In this document: piece by piece, positions 60,773 through 64,000 of the stretch
Layout: each line of letters begins with the position of its first letter
How positions within the stretch are numbered: the stretch's first letter is position 1
NCBI GenBank assembly: GCA_029258915.1
Contig: JAPDJU010000001.1
Location: forward strand, 62,001 to 126,000
Length of the DNA stretch: 64,000 bases
Reading direction: 5' to 3'
Source of the DNA: Thermoproteota archaeon
Lineage (GTDB): Archaea; Thermoproteota; Thermoprotei_A; EX4484-217-1
Made by a program: the position numbers and the translations under genes
Notes under the pieces: model-generated
Databases searched by the model: none
Told to the model about the DNA's origin: nothing
The model's input: the letters and a program-made list of their open reading frames with translations, nothing else

Positions 60773-62611
60773 GTGACAATCACTATGAAAGAACTTCATG
60801 ATATGGAACTATATGGTTACGTTATCATAGCTATAGGCATTTTAGGAATAATATTTCACGGTCTTGGACTAGAATTTTTGGATTCCTACCTTTTAATATT
60901 AATTATAACTATTCTTGCAGTATCTTTAATTTTTGAGATCTTGAGAAAAACAATAAGTGTTAATGAGGCTATCGTACGAACTCTTATGATATTTGTTGGT
61001 ACAGTATTGTATTGGTTTAATTTACACTTAGAAGGAATGTTGCTGTTGACAGTGTATGGTGCTGCTGAAATATTAGAGAGCGTAATAGAAAGATACGCTG
61101 AAAGGCGGCTTAAAAAACTCTTAGAAATTATTCCTAGAACAGTTAAAGTGGTGAAAGAAGGTAAGGTAAACATAGTCGACGTTAATGATGTTAAAGAAGG
61201 AGACATAGTTATTGTTGGACGTGGAGAGAGAATCCCAGTAGATGGAGTTATTTTAGATGGTGAAGCTTTAATTGATGAATCAACAATCACTGGGGAGCCT
61301 AAACCAAGAGAGATTAAATTATATGATGAGGTCTTAGCTGGAGGCTTAGTACTTGCAGGTGCTGTAAAAGTAAAAGCTATAAAACCTGGTTCACAGTCCC
61401 TAGTTGCCCGTATTGTAGAGCTTGTTGAGAAATATAAGAAGAAAAAAGCTACAATAGAATCTACTATTCAAAAATTTTCTAGAATATACTTGTCTTTAAT
61501 GTTAGTAGCATCTGCAATAGCATGGATTATTATAGGATACTATAAGGCATTAATATTTATTGCCGTAGGTTGTCCAAGTGCATTCTTAGTTACAATACCG
61601 GCTACATTATTGGCTTCAGTGAGCGTTTATTCTAGGAAAGGTATAATCGTAAAAGGCACTAAACCTATAGAATCTGCTTCAAAAACTAATGTAATAGCGT
61701 TTGATAAAACAGGAACAATAACTTTAGGCAGGCTTGAACTTGAAAGAATAGTACTTTTACGAAACAGTGTAAGCATGGATGATATATTAAGATACGCGGC
61801 TTCGCTTGAAGTGTATTCAAGCCATCCAGTAGCTAAAGCCATTATTAGAGAAGCTAAGAAGAGAAACGTAAAGTTACTGTCAGCATCAGAGGTTAATGAG
61901 AGACCAGCATTAGGTGTAGAAGGCAAAGTATTAGGAAAACATATTTTCATAGGTAAGGTAAGCGATTCTACGAAAAAGAAACTCAACATCTTAGCTGAGG
62001 AGTTAGAAGGTAAAGTTATTACTGAGTTAAGAATAGATGGTGAACCATATGCAATATTGATATTCAGTGATATTTTAGACCCTAAATCCAAAGCCGTTAT
62101 AGAACAGTTAAAAAACATGAAGTTCAAGGTAATTATGATTACAGGAGATAAAAAAGTTAATGCTGAGAAAATAGCTAAGCAATTAGGAATAGATGAATAT
62201 TATGCTGAACTTAAACCTGAAGAAAAAGTACGGATAATTGAGAAAATAAAAGAAAACCGTAGAAACCGTGTTATTATGGTTGGCGACGGCATAAACGATG
62301 CCCCAGCTTTAGCAGCAGCTAATCTAGGAATAGCAATAGGTAGTTTAGAAGCAGTAGGAGAAGCCGGCGATATAGTTATTTCAAGAGGAAGCATAGATTT
62401 AGTACCGTTTATAGTAAAGTTTGCAAAATATTCTATGAGAAAAGTTTATGAGAATATAACTATAATCCTCGCAGCTAAATTAGCTGCAATAGTGTTAAGT
62501 GTAATAGGATTTCTACCATTATGGGCAGCAGTAGCTTTAGGCGATGATGGAGGAGCCCTTGCATCTCTGATAAACATAGCTAATATATTAAAGTCAGCAT
62601 ATAGATCATAG
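60773..62611 (+). CDS. Heavy-metal translocating P1B-type ATPase with CPS membrane motif
   Basis: DKTGTITLG, TGEP, GDGINDAPAL, SSHPVAKAI, TM motif VGCPSAFLVTIPA. Confidence 0.92.
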   Translation: MTITMKELHDMELYGYVIIAIGILGIIFHGLGLEFLDSYLLILIITILAVSLIFEILRKTISVNEAIVRTLMIFVGTVLYWFNLHLEGMLLLTVYGAAEILESVIERYAERRLKKLLEIIPRTVKVVKEGKVNIVDVNDVKEGDIVIVGRGERIPVDGVILDGEALIDESTITGEPKPREIKLYDEVLAGGLVLAGAVKVKAIKPGSQSLVARIVELVEKYKKKKATIESTIQKFSRIYLSLMLVASAIAWIIIGYYKALIFIAVGCPSAFLVTIPATLLASVSVYSRKGIIVKGTKPIESASKTNVIAFDKTGTITLGRLELERIVLLRNSVSMDDILRYAASLEVYSSHPVAKAIIREAKKRNVKLLSASEVNERPALGVEGKVLGKHIFIGKVSDSTKKKLNILAEELEGKVITELRIDGEPYAILIFSDILDPKSKAVIEQLKNMKFKVIMITGDKKVNAEKIAKQLGIDEYYAELKPEEKVRIIEKIKENRRNRVIMVGDGINDAPALAAANLGIAIGSLEAVGEAGDIVISRGSIDLVPFIVKFAKYSMRKVYENITIILAAKLAAIVLSVIGFLPLWAAVALGDDGGALASLINIANILKSAYRS

Positions 62612-62712
62612 TCTTCATTCAGCTTTAACCCTGATATATAAATAAGACATTATCATAAATCACTGATACTGTCATGCTGTTTCTATAGCGATAAGTTTTT
62701 ATTGTGCCCCTC

Positions 62713-62729
62713 CTATAACTGTGTTATAG
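62713..62729. promoter_or_regulatory. Palindrome CTATAACTGTGTTATAG upstream of OPS sulfhydrylase-like gene
   Basis: Perfect 7-3-7 inverted repeat (19 bp with flanking C/G), same half-sites as 52696 and 53987. Confidence 0.7.
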
Positions 62730-62785
62730 GTAATAATATCTAAATGATAAGTTAAGATAGCTTATTTCTTGTATAAAAATGCAAG

Positions 62786-63991
62786 GTGAAGTTTGTGTCT
62801 ATAAGAATTGTAGCTATAGATAAGTTAAAATGTGAAAAAGAACTTGAACTTAAAGAAGTTTTTGAAAAAATGGATGAAATTCTTAGAGTAGGAGGAGTTA
62901 AGGAACCCATTATTGTTGATAGTAGGTTTAATGTTGTAGATAACATTGAACTTTACGAAGCCCTAAGAAGACTAGGTGTAAAGTTAGTGCCTATTTCTCA
63001 GAAGAAAGCAAGCCTGTATTTATCTCTAGAATCCTTAGGTTTCTACGATGAAATATACCCGGAACCTTTAAGGGTTTTTAAAAGTACTTTAGAACTTCTA
63101 TATCGTAACTGGCCTACGCCCTTAGTATTGTTACGAAGCCTATCTACCGATGAAAGAAGAGTATGGGCCAAGCTCGAAGGATTTAATCCATTTAGCGGAA
63201 GCGTTAAGGATAGAATAGGATGGTTCATGTTCATTAACGCTATGAAGAAGTTCGGTGGAACATATAAAAAGTTCGTATACGAAGCAACATCTACAAATAC
63301 AGGTATGGCATTAGCAGCTATGGCGGCTATGCACGGATTTAAAGCTAGGTTTTATCTCCCAATAACCATACAGAAAGCTTCCGATGTACTTTTAAAAGTT
63401 ATAGGCGCTGATGTTGTTAGAGTACCTAAACAGCTTACAGTAGAGTTTATCGACGATGTAGAGAGAAATGCTAAACGTGATAAAACATTACATCTTAACC
63501 AGTTTGAAAACGATGCTAATTTTGAAGTACATTTAAGATACACTGCAAAAGAACTTGAACTACAGATTAGAGAAGCTAAAATATATCCAGCAGCAATAAT
63601 AGGTGGAATAGGTACATCAGGCCATATGTCAGCCATAGCATTCTACTTTAAAAACAGATTCAGAGAAAACATTGAAATATATGGGGTTCAGCCAGCGAAA
63701 GACCATTCAATACCTGGTATAAGGAGGGTAGAAACTGGAATGAAATGGATACATTGGGTCAAATTTAACGGAGTAATTGATACTGAAAGAAATGAAGCAG
63801 TAAGGGAGGCAATAAATATCGCTAGAAAAGAAGGCATACTAATAGGGTTAAGTAGTGGAGCCGTAGTTTCTGGTTTTAAAAAGCTCAGTAGTGAAGGAAA
63901 GTTAGATAGAGGAGATGTTATTCTTATATTTCCAGATCATGGTTTTAAATATGTTGAACAGTTTCAAGAATATTTACAAAAACATGAGTAA
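62786..63991 (+). CDS. PLP-dependent cysteine synthase / O-phosphoserine sulfhydrylase-like enzyme with N-terminal degenerate SerK/ParB-like domain
   Basis: KLEGFNPFSGSVKDRIGW; EATSTNTGMALAAMAAMHG; IIGGIGTSGHMSAI; N-term VKEPIIVDSRFNVVDNIELYEALRRLGV. Confidence 0.88.
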   Translation: MKFVSIRIVAIDKLKCEKELELKEVFEKMDEILRVGGVKEPIIVDSRFNVVDNIELYEALRRLGVKLVPISQKKASLYLSLESLGFYDEIYPEPLRVFKSTLELLYRNWPTPLVLLRSLSTDERRVWAKLEGFNPFSGSVKDRIGWFMFINAMKKFGGTYKKFVYEATSTNTGMALAAMAAMHGFKARFYLPITIQKASDVLLKVIGADVVRVPKQLTVEFIDDVERNAKRDKTLHLNQFENDANFEVHLRYTAKELELQIREAKIYPAAIIGGIGTSGHMSAIAFYFKNRFRENIEIYGVQPAKDHSIPGIRRVETGMKWIHWVKFNGVIDTERNEAVREAINIARKEGILIGLSSGAVVSGFKKLSSEGKLDRGDVILIFPDHGFKYVEQFQEYLQKHE

Positions 63992-64000
63992 ATTATACTT

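Overview
AT-rich archaeal (probably thermophilic Thermoproteota-like) chromosomal segment, densely coding on both strands. Contents: end of a V/A-type ATPase operon (A, B, D); an oligopeptide ABC transporter; two MoxR-AAA+/VWA pairs; ThiD-ThiN; an isolated ribosomal protein uS19; membrane proteases; MetG; secreted helical proteins; a sugar ABC transporter; a ferredoxin-ASKHA protein; a sulfur/Fe-S/cysteine neighbourhood (cysteine desulfurase, IscU-like, TusA-like, SerK-like, ThiI, O-phosphoserine sulfhydrylase-like); and a NikR-like regulator divergent from a P1B-type ATPase. Main observations: (1) a large LAGLIDADG intein in V-ATPase subunit B; (2) a 156-aa endonuclease-less mini-intein that splits the MIDAS (DxSxS) motif of a ViaA-like VWA protein; (3) a shared CTATAAC-NNN-GTTATAG palindrome upstream of sulfur-metabolism genes, suggesting an uncharacterised cysteine/Fe-S regulon; (4) a GC-rich insertion of about 253 bp, TnpB/omegaRNA-like, whose exact removal restores an ACT-V4R ORF; (5) several single-frameshift genes clustered at about 52-60 kb. 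No tRNA, rRNA or CRISPR array was recognised. All calls come from reading the sequence and ORF translations; no database search was run.
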